Source: an uncultured Proteiniphilum sp. (GTDB lineage: Bacteria > Bacteroidota > Bacteroidia > Bacteroidales > Dysgonomonadaceae). From it: a stretch of DNA of 21,376 nucleotides. Positions 7,665 through 16,393 of the stretch are shown here, one piece after another. Every line of letters begins with the position of its first letter. The first letter of the stretch is position 1. A program made the position numbers and the translations under genes. The stretch covers positions 1 through 21,376 of the forward strand of contig NZ_CALNAT010000108.1 in NCBI RefSeq assembly GCF_937873925.1. Direction: 5' to 3'. The notes below the pieces were generated by a model. It did no database searches and was not told the DNA's origin. It worked only from the letters and a program-made list of their open reading frames with translations.

Positions 7665-8879
7665 CTATTCCTTAAGATCAGTTCCATAAAAAGCAACCTC
7701 CATCACGTAAAAGCATTTTACTTTTGCCCAGATCTCGGTCACTTTCATCCGGATATAACGCACACTTGGCACATCTAGGGGAAACTCAAACTCGTGACCA
7801 TCAAAACGTTCCCGCATATCTTCTTCTGTATTTTGGCCGGACGGTAAACCAGACGGTTTTTTAATTTCATCCGTAAGTAAAAGTGTCCAGGATTCATCGA
7901 ATGCACCGTTCGGGTTAGGATTCATACTCCCCCATATCTCAAATTTCCTGATATTACGATCAGCATAAGGAGTTGTTCCCGACGGCGGCATGTCTCTTTG
8001 CCAAACTTTAAAGCGGCTCAGCCTGGCGCCTTCCAATATTCCCAGGTCAATTGTAAAATATTGTGGCCAAACGCCATCTATATCAGTATGAAAACCAGCT
8101 TCATCATTTATTCCACTCCCTGTCACCCCGTCCCAAAGATTGGGTAAGACCCAACCCCATGCAGACTTAACATCACCCGGCAAATTTACCTGTTTGAAAT
8201 TAAGACGCTCTAATTGCTTCTCCAGCAACGGGGTCAGCACTTTAACGATCGTATCAGTCATATTGTCCCACCGGTCGCGGATATAAACCCCGAATGTCGT
8301 TTCTTCCGGATCAAATCCCCGTAAGGAAAAGGACCCCTGCTTCACTTTTGTATAGTAGGTCGTTCCCGAGTTCCAGTAACCGGTACTGTCTATGTAAATA
8401 AGCGAAATGGCCAGATCGGCTTCAGTCGGGTTCTCGTATATCACAGTAGCACCTCCCCAAGTTTTAACCAAGGAAATGTTCTTAAAAACTCCCTGGAAAG
8501 GAGGTTCCAGGGGTTGTACCTCGACGGTTATCGGTTTTGATGCCACGTCGCTTCTGCTGACGGAATAAACATTAACCTGATAAACAGACGTGTCTGCAAA
8601 TCCATTGATTGTCAGTGTATTTTTATAGTTAGATGCCTTGACTTCACGCAAAACGCCGCTAATCAGACACTCGGCTTTTATATAGGCAAGGTTCTGGTCG
8701 TCGGGCATATCATAAGTCAGTTTTACTGCTCCGGGAAGCGGCTCTACCCGGATGTTGGATACCTGTCCAGGTGCTGCAGGGTCGGATACTATCGGGACCC
8801 TTTCATTTTCCTCACTGCATGAAATTACCAGCAATAGGCCTGCGAGTAAAAATGAGATAAAATGTCTTTTTATTTTCAT
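7665..8879 (-). CDS. surface lipoprotein, DUF4959/DUF5126/DUF5000-like (discoidin-type C-terminus)
   Basis: From the start used here the protein begins MKIKRHFISFLLAGLLLVIS followed by Cys, a lipoprotein signal. Next comes a DUF4959-like domain (about 20-115: PGQVSNIRVEPLPGAVKLTY), a DUF5126-like domain (about 120-215, containing VYIRDRWDNMTDT) and a DUF5000/F5-8C-like C-terminal domain (about 220-404: LWDGVTGSGINDE, PQYFTIDLG, RFKVWQRD, FEIWGSMNPN, VRYIRMKV). This domain order is standard for SusD-neighbour proteins and implies extracellular glycan binding. The open frame extends upstream to 8924 and would overlap the SusD-like gene by seven bases. The ATGs at 8888 and 8879 both precede the signal peptide, and the inner one gives the most typical n-region. 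Confidence 0.88.
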   Translation of the reverse strand: MKIKRHFISFLLAGLLLVISCSEENERVPIVSDPAAPGQVSNIRVEPLPGAVKLTYDMPDDQNLAYIKAECLISGVLREVKASNYKNTLTINGFADTSVYQVNVYSVSRSDVASKPITVEVQPLEPPFQGVFKNISLVKTWGGATVIYENPTEADLAISLIYIDSTGYWNSGTTYYTKVKQGSFSLRGFDPEETTFGVYIRDRWDNMTDTIVKVLTPLLEKQLERLNFKQVNLPGDVKSAWGWVLPNLWDGVTGSGINDEAGFHTDIDGVWPQYFTIDLGILEGARLSRFKVWQRDMPPSGTTPYADRNIRKFEIWGSMNPNPNGAFDESWTLLLTDEIKKPSGLPSGQNTEEDMRERFDGHEFEFPLDVPSVRYIRMKVTEIWAKVKCFYVMEVAFYGTDLKE

Positions 8880-8917
8880 ATTGTCCATAATTTTAATGCG
8901 TATCAGTTGAAATTGAA

Positions 8918-10867
8918 TTACCATCCCGGGTTCTGGTCCAGGTTAGGATTGACCGATAGATTATATTCCCGGATAGGCCACAAATAATCCTTTATATTAA
9001 AGGAACGGGTAAATAAAGTCCGGACACGATAATAAGCGGCAGTCTCATCCTGATCGATATCCCATCCCTGTACCGGTTGATTGTGCCATATTTCTTTTGC
9101 CCGTTTCCATCTCCTGATTTCCCAATACCGGTGACCTTCATTAGCCAACTCAATTAAACGTTCCTGTTGAATAATGCTTCTAAACCCTTCTTTCGTTGTA
9201 TGCTTGTCTTTTCTGGATGCTTTTGCATATTTGGGCCAGGCTATTTCCACAGGTTCTAATCCGGCACGGTCTCTTACTCTGTCGATATAACTGTAAACTT
9301 CTTCTGAGGGACCCTGGGCCTCATTCAGTGCTTCGGCATAAAGCAGGTATAAATCAGCCAGGCGCATCACTGGCCATGGATAATCGACCACCTGATAGCC
9401 GGCGCCGGCACCGGGTAAAATCACATTCTGATAATGGGCCAGCTTTTTGCAGTAATAACCGGTAGTCGAATAGTTGGTCAGCAACCTTTTTCCTGCCGCC
9501 TGGCCCTGTTTCCCCTGAATATCCCATTGATCATCCACATCGAACTTGCCGATCCCATACCACAATCCGCCATCGAACCCGAGGTTGGCGTAAAACCGGA
9601 TTTCCCGGTCAAAGTTAAGAACTGCCGTTACAGTGCCTTCCTTGATATGGAACTTGTCAACTTCGGTTGCCTTTTGTGTTTTGTACCTTTCCACGTATTT
9701 CCCGGTAATTTCCCATTCTGCATCTTCATCAATCGGGACACCGTTTTTGGTGTAAAACATTTCTGCAATCCGAAGAGGAGGCGCCAACAGCGATCTTGTA
9801 GCTTCATTCTGCATGTTGGCCGGGTTAAGGGTGGCCGTGGACAACCTTTGCAGCCAGTCGGATGTGCTGTTCGGATTCATCCAAACCACTTCTTTGTTAT
9901 AGTTATAGTTGTTGTCGGCCACACTGTTCCGTATACTCATCTGGGTAAGAATCTCAGGGACGAGATTTTCTGAGATATTTGGCAGGTATTCATATAAATG
10001 GAAACCGGCCAAATGACAGGTATCAATGGCATTTTTACAGGCAATAGCTGCTTTTTCCCATTTATTATTATCGAATGTCTGGTTAAAGTACTGAACACCG
10101 TCTGCTTTTCTTATAAAAGAAGCATAGTCGGTATTTCCGTTAAACAAAGGACTGGCCGCCTCAACCAATATTTTTGCCTTTACTGATAATACGACAGGTT
10201 GCGTTGCCCGTCCGGTCTCAGTTACTTCGTTTTGCAGTTTTAAGGGAAGATCGGGAATAGCCTCATTCAGTAAACTGACAATATAATCGAAGCAATCATC
10301 GACCGGTTCCCGTTTAACCTGTACCTCTTCAATGCCGGAAGATACCGGTAGATTTTCCCTGATCAACGGGATGGGACCATACATCCTGAGAAGCCAATAG
10401 TGGTAATAAGCTTTGAGAAATTTTACCTCGGCAATCCATCTGTCTCTTTCATACTGGTATATTCCAGGTACTTTGTCAATTTTCTCAAGGAAGGTGTTAC
10501 AGTCTCGTAGTGCTACAAACATACTTTTACTGCCGTCCCAATAGTTCAGCGCAGGTTCGGAAACGTTTTGGTTCCCCCGGGCGATATATTCAAATACCGT
10601 ACTATAAAAATATATGGGTAGCTGAGGATAAGGTACCCAAAACTCGTCACATGCCAGAAATGCCTGCGATTCAGGATCAGCATGTCTGGGCATGTAAGAA
10701 TAACAGGTAAACAAGAATTTTTCGGCCATTGTCCTATTGGTAAAAGCATTATCAATGGTAGCAATATTATCGGGTACAACATCCAGATAATCTTCACATG
10801 CAGTATAGGTTACCATAAAAAATAAGAATATTAATCTGGCAAATAATTTTAACTTTATATTTTTCAT
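8918..10867 (-). CDS. SusD/RagB family nutrient-binding outer-membrane lipoprotein
   Basis: The 649-residue product has a signal peptide with lipobox YTAC followed by EDYLDVVPDNIATIDNAF, the classical N-terminus of SusD proteins. Helical TPR-like segments follow (WIAEVKFLKAYYHYWLLRMY and GPIPLI). The C-terminal signature is YPWPVMRLADLYLLYAEALN, then YIDRVRDRAGL, then IIQQERLIELANEGHRYWEI with RRWKRAKEIW, and the product ends in LDQNPGW. SusD proteins cap the SusC barrel at the cell surface and deliver glycan to it. The gene starts 12 bases after the SusC stop codon, the usual paired arrangement. At 649 residues it is somewhat longer than the 500-600 usual for the family but well within range. 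Confidence 0.97.
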   Translation of the reverse strand: MKNIKLKLFARLIFLFFMVTYTACEDYLDVVPDNIATIDNAFTNRTMAEKFLFTCYSYMPRHADPESQAFLACDEFWVPYPQLPIYFYSTVFEYIARGNQNVSEPALNYWDGSKSMFVALRDCNTFLEKIDKVPGIYQYERDRWIAEVKFLKAYYHYWLLRMYGPIPLIRENLPVSSGIEEVQVKREPVDDCFDYIVSLLNEAIPDLPLKLQNEVTETGRATQPVVLSVKAKILVEAASPLFNGNTDYASFIRKADGVQYFNQTFDNNKWEKAAIACKNAIDTCHLAGFHLYEYLPNISENLVPEILTQMSIRNSVADNNYNYNKEVVWMNPNSTSDWLQRLSTATLNPANMQNEATRSLLAPPLRIAEMFYTKNGVPIDEDAEWEITGKYVERYKTQKATEVDKFHIKEGTVTAVLNFDREIRFYANLGFDGGLWYGIGKFDVDDQWDIQGKQGQAAGKRLLTNYSTTGYYCKKLAHYQNVILPGAGAGYQVVDYPWPVMRLADLYLLYAEALNEAQGPSEEVYSYIDRVRDRAGLEPVEIAWPKYAKASRKDKHTTKEGFRSIIQQERLIELANEGHRYWEIRRWKRAKEIWHNQPVQGWDIDQDETAAYYRVRTLFTRSFNIKDYLWPIREYNLSVNPNLDQNPGW

Positions 10868-10879
10868 AATTAATTACTA

Positions 10880-13800
10880 TTAAAATGACATAACCACTCC
10901 TATGTTATATGACTTTTGGATGGGGTAGCCTAAGCCATTACCACCCATTTCAATGTCCCAAAGTTTAAATCTGCTAAAGCAAAGAAGATTGGTTCCGTTT
11001 AAATAAAACCTCATATTGGATAAATGAAGTTGTTTCATTAAGTTAATTGGAAGTGTATAGCCTATTTCCAAAGATTTTAAACGAAGGAAAGCCCCATCTC
11101 TCATAAACCATGTACTATTAGGAGAACTATTATTCCCAACTATTGTCGGACTCAAACGTGGCCATAAGGCGTATAAATCCTGATTATCTTCCGACCAATG
11201 GCTATCTGCATAAGCTTTGAGCAACTGAGTTTCATTATTGAACGGAGAGGTCAATGCGCTATTAATCCAAAAACTGGAACGGGCAGAACCCTGAAAAAAA
11301 CAAGAGAAATCAATATTTTCATATCCGGTAGAGATCCCGAATCCATACATGATTTCCGGATCGGTTGGATATCCGATAGGTACCGCATCTGCGTCGGTAA
11401 TTTTCCCATCTCCGTTTACATCATGATACTTAATATCTCCCGCCATATAGTTACCATACGTTTGTACCGGAGAATTGGCAATTTCCTCCTCGTCTGTAAA
11501 CAGACGTTCGGCAATTAGTCCTGTCCGCTGGGAGAGTGATAGACCTACATGTTGCCGGTAAGATTCCTTGTATTTTGGTTCTTCATATACCAGATATTCG
11601 CTAGTAGCATAGGTAAAGTTTGCTCGTGCTTTTAGCCAGAAAGATTGTCCGATAGTGGTGGTAAAATCAAGGGATCCGTCAATCCCCTGGGATTTGGCTT
11701 CACCCACATTCGCTCTTTCAATGGTAGTTAATCCCATCGTTGTGGGAATTGACGCTCTGTCCATCAGTATTTTGCTACGGTGTTCCTTAAAATAATCGGC
11801 TTCTATGGTGAGTTTTTCCCATAAACCCAGTTCAAGCCCGATATTGGTTTTCCTAGCAACTTCCCAGGTAATATCTTCATTGGAATTTCTGGTAACTAAA
11901 ACACCATTAAGAGAATAATAACTACCGGGAAATCCGAATCGAGCGCCTCGGTTCACGTTATTCATATCCACATTGGACAGGTAAAAAAAACGGTCGTAGT
12001 CACTGCCGATGGCATCGTTCCCTACTAACCCGTAGGTCCCTCTAAGTTTTAAATTGGAAATGGCATCGGAATGCCAGAATTCCTCGTTGGAAACTGTCCA
12101 GGCCAAACCGACTGATGGAAAAAATCCGAAACGGTGGGATTTGGAGAAACGTTCACTTCCATTATATCCGAAATTAAACTCTCCGAAATATTTTCTTTTA
12201 TAGGAATATGTCATCCGCCCCGATAAACCTAAATTCCTATGCGGCAAGGATAATTGAAGATCCCCGGCATTTCCCGTTAAAGAATTACGCATGGTGTAAA
12301 CAAGCATTCCGTTAATGACATGATGTTCATTGAATGTTTGGCTGTAATTTGTCATGAACTCAATATAGGTAGAAGAACTTACCTCTTTTATCCCTTCCTG
12401 ATAGCCTAAGTATTCAGTCCCTGATGTTTCGTTTAATGCGGCTAAAGTGTAAATGTCGTTTGTTCTGTCATAATAACCGATATTATAGAAAAAGGGATTA
12501 TAAAAGCGAGACACGTCAAAATATGAATAACGGGAAGTGTTGAATAAAGCCCTTATGGATAATCCTTCTGTAATAAAAGACAAATTCTGTTTCAACTCAA
12601 ATTGGGCATCAATTTTTGTACGAGAGTAATCTTTATATCCTTTCACCATTTCTGCATACGGATTGATATACCCTGCATCTTTTCCATAATTCCCAAATAA
12701 AATATGATTGGTTGATCTGTTTACTTCATCCGGCTCATAGTATGGAGGAAATAGAACAGGATTGCTGTGCATCACTTGGTTATAAACAGTTGTCCCACCA
12801 TTGATCGGACCGGTATAGTCGTCAATAACTGCTGATATACGAAGGGCTGCCTCTGTAGTATGGGTAAGGTTGAAATTTACATTCGATCTTAGGGAATAGG
12901 TCCTTAACTGAATATTATTGTTAAAGTTATTTCTTTTGTCTATTTTGAAATTACCATTATCCTGATTGAATGTTGCTGCTAAATAATAACGGGCAACTTT
13001 TCCGCCACCGGTGGCGTTAAGATTGACCCGCTGTACACTGGCATAATCTTCAAACATTTCATGGTACCAGTCAGTGGCCGGATAGACATATGGATTGGTT
13101 CCGGCAATGGTATTATCTATTTTTGTACGAGAATATGGAAGTGTTCCTCCAGGGTCACGGGTTAAAACAGCTTCATTTGCCAATTTCATATAGGTTATAG
13201 GGTCAGCTAACTCTATTTTCTTGGTTGGAGTAGTAAATGCATTTTCTACCCGAATGGATACATTTAATTTACCCTCTTTCCCCTCTTTGGTTGTGATAGC
13301 AATAACTCCGTTTGCTCCCCGGGCTCCATAAACGGCCGTGGAAGTTGCATCTTTCATAATTGAAAAATTTTCAATGTCATCCGGTTGCATGCGAGCCAAA
13401 TCCGTTCTGGAAACCTCTATTCCATCGATAAGGATTAACGGATCTTTTTTATATCCGAAAGTAGTAACCCCGCGGATAAAAAAATCAGCATTGTCAGCAC
13501 CCGGTTCACCGCTTCGCTGATAAGAGATAATACCGGCAATATTTCCGGCCAGCATGGTGGTCATATTACTGGAAGAGACTTTCTTTAGTTCTTTAGAACT
13601 GATAGATGCAACAGATCCTACCACATCCGTTTTTTTCTGTTTACCAAATCCTATCACTACAACCTCATCCAATTCACTTGCTTTCTCTTTTAATATCACA
13701 TTCAATTCTGTTTGATTATTTACATCAATAGTTTGGGATTCCAATCCAATAAAAGAGAATGTAAGCATATCAGCCGGTTTCACTTCAATAGAATAATTTC

Positions 13801-13990
13801 CATCATTATCCGTAATTACTCCCTTTGTAGAACCTACAACCGTGATAGCTGCTCCAGGTAAAGAATGACCCTGCTCATCAAATACTTTTCCTTTGACAAT
13901 AATATTTTGAGCTATCGCCTCAAAGGATATTATCCACAAAAATGTTAACAACAATCCTTTCCAAAAAATTAATAAATTTCTGTTTTTCAT
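10880..13990 (-). CDS. SusC/RagA family TonB-dependent outer-membrane transporter
   Basis: The 1036-residue protein has a signal peptide (about 1-27, ending FEAIAQ). A carboxypeptidase-regulatory-like beta domain follows (about 30-105: VKGKVFDEQGHSLPGAAITV, GVITDNDGNYSI), then the SusC-type linker ELDEVVVIGFGKQKKTDVVG and a plug domain (about 115-235: LAGNIAGI, DPLILIDGIE, DATSTAVYGARGANGVIAIT). The remainder is a long beta-barrel that ends in aromatic GVVMSF, as expected for outer-membrane insertion. It imports oligosaccharide with energy from TonB. It is the first gene of the minus-strand operon. No anti-sigma factor, hybrid two-component sensor or SusR-like gene lies within the window, so its regulator must be elsewhere or beyond the left edge. 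Confidence 0.97.
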   Translation of the reverse strand: MKNRNLLIFWKGLLLTFLWIISFEAIAQNIIVKGKVFDEQGHSLPGAAITVVGSTKGVITDNDGNYSIEVKPADMLTFSFIGLESQTIDVNNQTELNVILKEKASELDEVVVIGFGKQKKTDVVGSVASISSKELKKVSSSNMTTMLAGNIAGIISYQRSGEPGADNADFFIRGVTTFGYKKDPLILIDGIEVSRTDLARMQPDDIENFSIMKDATSTAVYGARGANGVIAITTKEGKEGKLNVSIRVENAFTTPTKKIELADPITYMKLANEAVLTRDPGGTLPYSRTKIDNTIAGTNPYVYPATDWYHEMFEDYASVQRVNLNATGGGKVARYYLAATFNQDNGNFKIDKRNNFNNNIQLRTYSLRSNVNFNLTHTTEAALRISAVIDDYTGPINGGTTVYNQVMHSNPVLFPPYYEPDEVNRSTNHILFGNYGKDAGYINPYAEMVKGYKDYSRTKIDAQFELKQNLSFITEGLSIRALFNTSRYSYFDVSRFYNPFFYNIGYYDRTNDIYTLAALNETSGTEYLGYQEGIKEVSSSTYIEFMTNYSQTFNEHHVINGMLVYTMRNSLTGNAGDLQLSLPHRNLGLSGRMTYSYKRKYFGEFNFGYNGSERFSKSHRFGFFPSVGLAWTVSNEEFWHSDAISNLKLRGTYGLVGNDAIGSDYDRFFYLSNVDMNNVNRGARFGFPGSYYSLNGVLVTRNSNEDITWEVARKTNIGLELGLWEKLTIEADYFKEHRSKILMDRASIPTTMGLTTIERANVGEAKSQGIDGSLDFTTTIGQSFWLKARANFTYATSEYLVYEEPKYKESYRQHVGLSLSQRTGLIAERLFTDEEEIANSPVQTYGNYMAGDIKYHDVNGDGKITDADAVPIGYPTDPEIMYGFGISTGYENIDFSCFFQGSARSSFWINSALTSPFNNETQLLKAYADSHWSEDNQDLYALWPRLSPTIVGNNSSPNSTWFMRDGAFLRLKSLEIGYTLPINLMKQLHLSNMRFYLNGTNLLCFSRFKLWDIEMGGNGLGYPIQKSYNIGVVMSF

Positions 13991-14401
13991 TTTTCATACA
14001 TTAAATAATGATAATAATTACAAACTTGGTCTGATGATATACTGAATTTGAGTTACACTATCCTGCTATCGTCCCTATTCAGGAGCTATTTATTAATTAA
14101 ACTAAATGAAAAAACCTAATTATGAGTAAATTTTTGAATATACACGGGATATTAGTATCTTGTCAATTGATATTATATTGATTTTAATGCAAAGAAATGC
14201 TTATTTGCCTCCATCTATATTATAATTTGCGAATAAATCATTGTAAATTGCGTAAAATAAAATAAAATATCTGGCGATTTTTACATATTGTAATTTTTCA
14301 ATCCATATCCTGCACGGCAGATTCTGAAAATATACCAATCATAATTTTTGCATCACCAATACAATTGATAAGATACTTATCCTCCTATTTCTTCAAAAAA
14401 T

Positions 14402-14454
14402 ATACTATTTTCTATATTTTATAATAATTTCGTATATTTGCATAGAAATAGTAT
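14402..14454 (+). promoter_or_regulatory. inverted repeat around the rightward promoter, candidate TetR operator
   Basis: ATACTATTTTCTAT (14402-14415) and ATAGAAATAGTAT (14442-14454) are reverse complements apart from one extra T in the left arm. The 26-base spacer contains the -7 element. A repressor bound to both arms would block the promoter, and a TetR-family gene lies at the far end of the same operon. The partnership is inferred from position only. Confidence 0.4.
14433..14440 (+). promoter_or_regulatory. Bacteroidetes-type -7 element for the ABC cassette
   Basis: TATATTTG matches the Bacteroidetes -7 consensus TAnnTTTG exactly and lies 42 bases before the ATG at 14483. A clean TTTG at -33 is not present; the region 19-25 bases upstream is T-rich only. 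The position argues that the ATG at 14438, which overlaps this element, is not the start of the ATPase gene. Confidence 0.55.
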
Positions 14455-14482
14455 AGTTATAGTAATAATAAATACGAAACAA

Positions 14483-15178
14483 ATGAAAGAAAAAGAAGAA
14501 GTTGTCGGCTTACGCGGGATGATGAAACGTTTTCCTGTGGGAAACGGCTTTTTCACGGCGCTCGACCAAATCGATTTAAGTATAAACAGGGGGGAGTTTC
14601 TCGGTTTGGTCGGTCCCAGCGGATCGGGAAAGACCACCCTGCTCAATATTATCGGTACGTTGGATATTCCTTCCGAAGGAGAAGCTTTTGTCCTGAACCG
14701 GTCTGTCTCTTCGCTGACGCCGAAAGAGTCGGCGGAATTAAGGAATAAAAGTATAGGGTTTATTTTCCAAAGCTATAATTTGTTGCCCGTATATACGGTG
14801 TATGAAAATATCGAATTTGCATTGCTCTTGCAAAAGAATTCGAAAGAAGAGCGCCATAAAGCCGTAACGGATGCGTTAGAATGGGTAGGGCTGGCAGACA
14901 AAGCACAATCGCGCCCCTCACAGCTTTCCGGCGGCGAAAGTCAACGGGTAGCCATTGCACGCGCCATGGTGAAACGCCCGGCGATTGTATTGGCGGACGA
15001 GCCTTCGGCCAATCTCGATGCGAAAAATTCGCATACGATCCTGCAAACGATGCGCAGGCTCAATGAAGAGTTGAACACCACGTTTATCTTTGCCACACAC
15101 GACGAAAAGGTGATGCAGTACCTAAAACGGATCATTTACCTGGAAGACGGGAAAGTAGAAAAAGATTCGGTGATTTAA
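14483..15178 (+). CDS. ABC transporter ATP-binding protein, LolD/MacB type
   Basis: The 231-residue protein has all motifs of an intact ABC ATPase: Walker A GPSGSGKT (44-51), Q-loop FIFQSYNLLP (93-102), signature LSGGESQR (148-155), Walker B AIVLADE (167-173, catalytic Glu 173) and switch His 206 in FATHD. The compact size and the sequence around LLP are typical of the LolD/MacB group, which drives FtsX-like permeases that extract lipoproteins or lipids or power efflux. The frame extends upstream to an ATG at 14438, but that codon overlaps the promoter, so the ATG at 14483 (MKEKEEVVGL) is preferred. Its stop codon TAA lies inside the first unit of a heptad array. It is the first gene of a cassette that includes two permeases and a LolA-like protein. 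Confidence 0.93.
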   Translation: MKEKEEVVGLRGMMKRFPVGNGFFTALDQIDLSINRGEFLGLVGPSGSGKTTLLNIIGTLDIPSEGEAFVLNRSVSSLTPKESAELRNKSIGFIFQSYNLLPVYTVYENIEFALLLQKNSKEERHKAVTDALEWVGLADKAQSRPSQLSGGESQRVAIARAMVKRPAIVLADEPSANLDAKNSHTILQTMRRLNEELNTTFIFATHDEKVMQYLKRIIYLEDGKVEKDSVI

Positions 15179-15218
15179 GATTTAAGATTCAAGATTCAAG
15201 ATTTAAAATTTAAGATTT
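15173..15218 (+). repeat. forward heptad array (ATTYAAR), six units plus a partial one
   Basis: Six contiguous 7-bp units run from 15173 to 15214: ATTTAAG twice, ATTCAAG twice, ATTTAAA, ATTTAAG, then a partial ATTT. The first unit contains the stop codon of the ATPase gene. The array fills almost the whole gap before permease 1. No four-helix-bundle gene is attached to it. Confidence 0.9.
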
Positions 15219-15224
15219 GGCGTG

Positions 15225-16358
15225 ATGCTTATAAGAACAGCAATTAAAAATATCCTGGGGGCAGGCAGGCGCACATGGTTGAATGTAGCCGTATTATCGT
15301 TTGTATTTGTATTGATGGTCGCTTACAACGGGATATTCGATAGTTTCATGAAGGATGCTCTCACAAGTGCGCACGAGTGGGATACCGGTTACGGCCAACT
15401 GTGGAGCGAACACTACGACCCCTATGACGTGTTCACTCTCCAGGATGCCCATGAGCCTGTCCCGGAAGCACTGAACCAGTCCATTATCGATCAATCGATA
15501 ACACCCGTACTTCTGTCGCAAGCAACCGCATACCAAAACGGTAACATGCAGAACATCCTGTTGAGAGGTATCGATCCGGAACAGCAAATACTGAAAATAC
15601 CGTCACACCAATTAGCAGGAGATGAAACAGGTACGATAAAGGCCGTCATCGGGAAGAGGATGGCTAACACACTGAAAGCAAGACCCGGCGACAACGTGCT
15701 TATTCGTTGGCGTGACAGGCATGGCGCGTTCGATGCGAGGGAGATTGTCATTGCATCGGTTTTCGATTCCAACACGGCTACCATCGACGCAGGACAGGTA
15801 TGGATCAGCCTCGACAACCTCCGGCAGATGACTCAAATGACGGGTGAAGCAACGTATTTCGTGCTGTCGAAGCAAAGCCGCATCAAACAAGACATCGGCA
15901 CATGGGTCTATAAAGATATGGATTTCCTGCTGAGCGATCTATATCTTATGGCGCAAAGCAGCAGGATAGAATCAGTCATCATTTTCACGATCCTGCTGGT
16001 GGTCGCTTTGTTATCGGTATTCGATACACAGACACTTTCCATCTTCCGCCGTCAAAAAGAGATCGGCACCTATGTGGCTTTAGGAATGACGCCCCAGCGG
16101 GTTACACGGCTATTCACCCTCGAAGGTACTTCATACAGCATCCTGGCAATCCTCGCCGGTTTTATATGGGGCGCACCTTTTTTATATTGGTTTTCGAAAA
16201 CAGGGCTGAAGCTGCCAGAAAGCTATTCCGAAATGGGGTTAGGCATGCGCGACGCCATATATCCTGTCTACCAACCGGCATCGATACTGACAAGTATCAT
16301 TCTGATTGTCGCTCTTTCAATGCTTATCAGCTATATCCCCGCGAGGAAAATTATTTAA
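15225..16358 (+). CDS. FtsX-like ABC permease, LolC/E or MacB type, C-terminus apparently shortened
   Basis: The 377-residue protein has the four-helix layout of this family: a first membrane segment at about 19-40 (LNVAVLSFVFVLMVAYNGIF), a large periplasmic domain (about 40-245), then three C-terminal segments (VIIFTILLVVALLSVF; SILAILAGFIWGAPFLYWF; ILTSIILIVALSMLISYIP). RRQKEIGTYVALGMTPQRV is the coupling region that contacts the ATPase. A GTG directly precedes the ATG, which is preferred as the start. The protein stops at YIPARKII. Relatives usually continue for about 10-20 residues in the style PARKaxxLxPxxALR. The stop codon is supplied by the first unit of a heptad array, so truncation by array insertion is likely. 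Partner: the ATPase upstream and a second permease downstream. Confidence 0.9.
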   Translation: MLIRTAIKNILGAGRRTWLNVAVLSFVFVLMVAYNGIFDSFMKDALTSAHEWDTGYGQLWSEHYDPYDVFTLQDAHEPVPEALNQSIIDQSITPVLLSQATAYQNGNMQNILLRGIDPEQQILKIPSHQLAGDETGTIKAVIGKRMANTLKARPGDNVLIRWRDRHGAFDAREIVIASVFDSNTATIDAGQVWISLDNLRQMTQMTGEATYFVLSKQSRIKQDIGTWVYKDMDFLLSDLYLMAQSSRIESVIIFTILLVVALLSVFDTQTLSIFRRQKEIGTYVALGMTPQRVTRLFTLEGTSYSILAILAGFIWGAPFLYWFSKTGLKLPESYSEMGLGMRDAIYPVYQPASILTSIILIVALSMLISYIPARKII

Positions 16359-16387
16359 AATTCAAGATTTAAAATTCAAGATTTAAG
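16353..16387 (+). repeat. forward heptad array, left end of four-helix-bundle element 1
   Basis: Five units run ATTTAAA, ATTCAAG, ATTTAAA, ATTCAAG, ATTTAAG, followed by ATT and the start of the four-helix-bundle gene six bases later. The first unit carries the stop codon of permease 1. Confidence 0.9.
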
Positions 16388-16393
16388 ATTATA

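Larger units (their letters stand above)
13991..14482. other. AT-rich divergent intergenic region between the SusC operon and the ABC cassette
   Basis: No gene is seen in this stretch of about 490 bases. It should hold promoters for both directions. The rightward promoter is listed separately. For the leftward SusC operon no clear TAnnTTTG element is visible on the minus strand. An imperfect palindrome, GCAAAGAA (14189-14196) and TTATTTGC (14201-14208), matches in 7 of 8 positions. A loosely repeated pair TTTGCGAATAA (14226-14236) and ATTGCGTAAAA (14247-14257) follows. Either could bind the operon's regulator, but these are weak signals in such AT-rich DNA. Confidence 0.5.

Noticed and set aside
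9434..9973. A 179-codon open frame on the plus strand
   Set aside because: It lies wholly opposite the SusD gene, lacks any family motif and has the composition expected of an antisense shadow.
14438..14482. Upstream start for the ABC ATPase at 14438
   Set aside because: This ATG overlaps the -7 element, so it would not be in the transcript.
15173..15218. Heptad arrays as a CRISPR array
   Set aside because: Units are 7 bp, contiguous and without spacers, and no cas gene is nearby.
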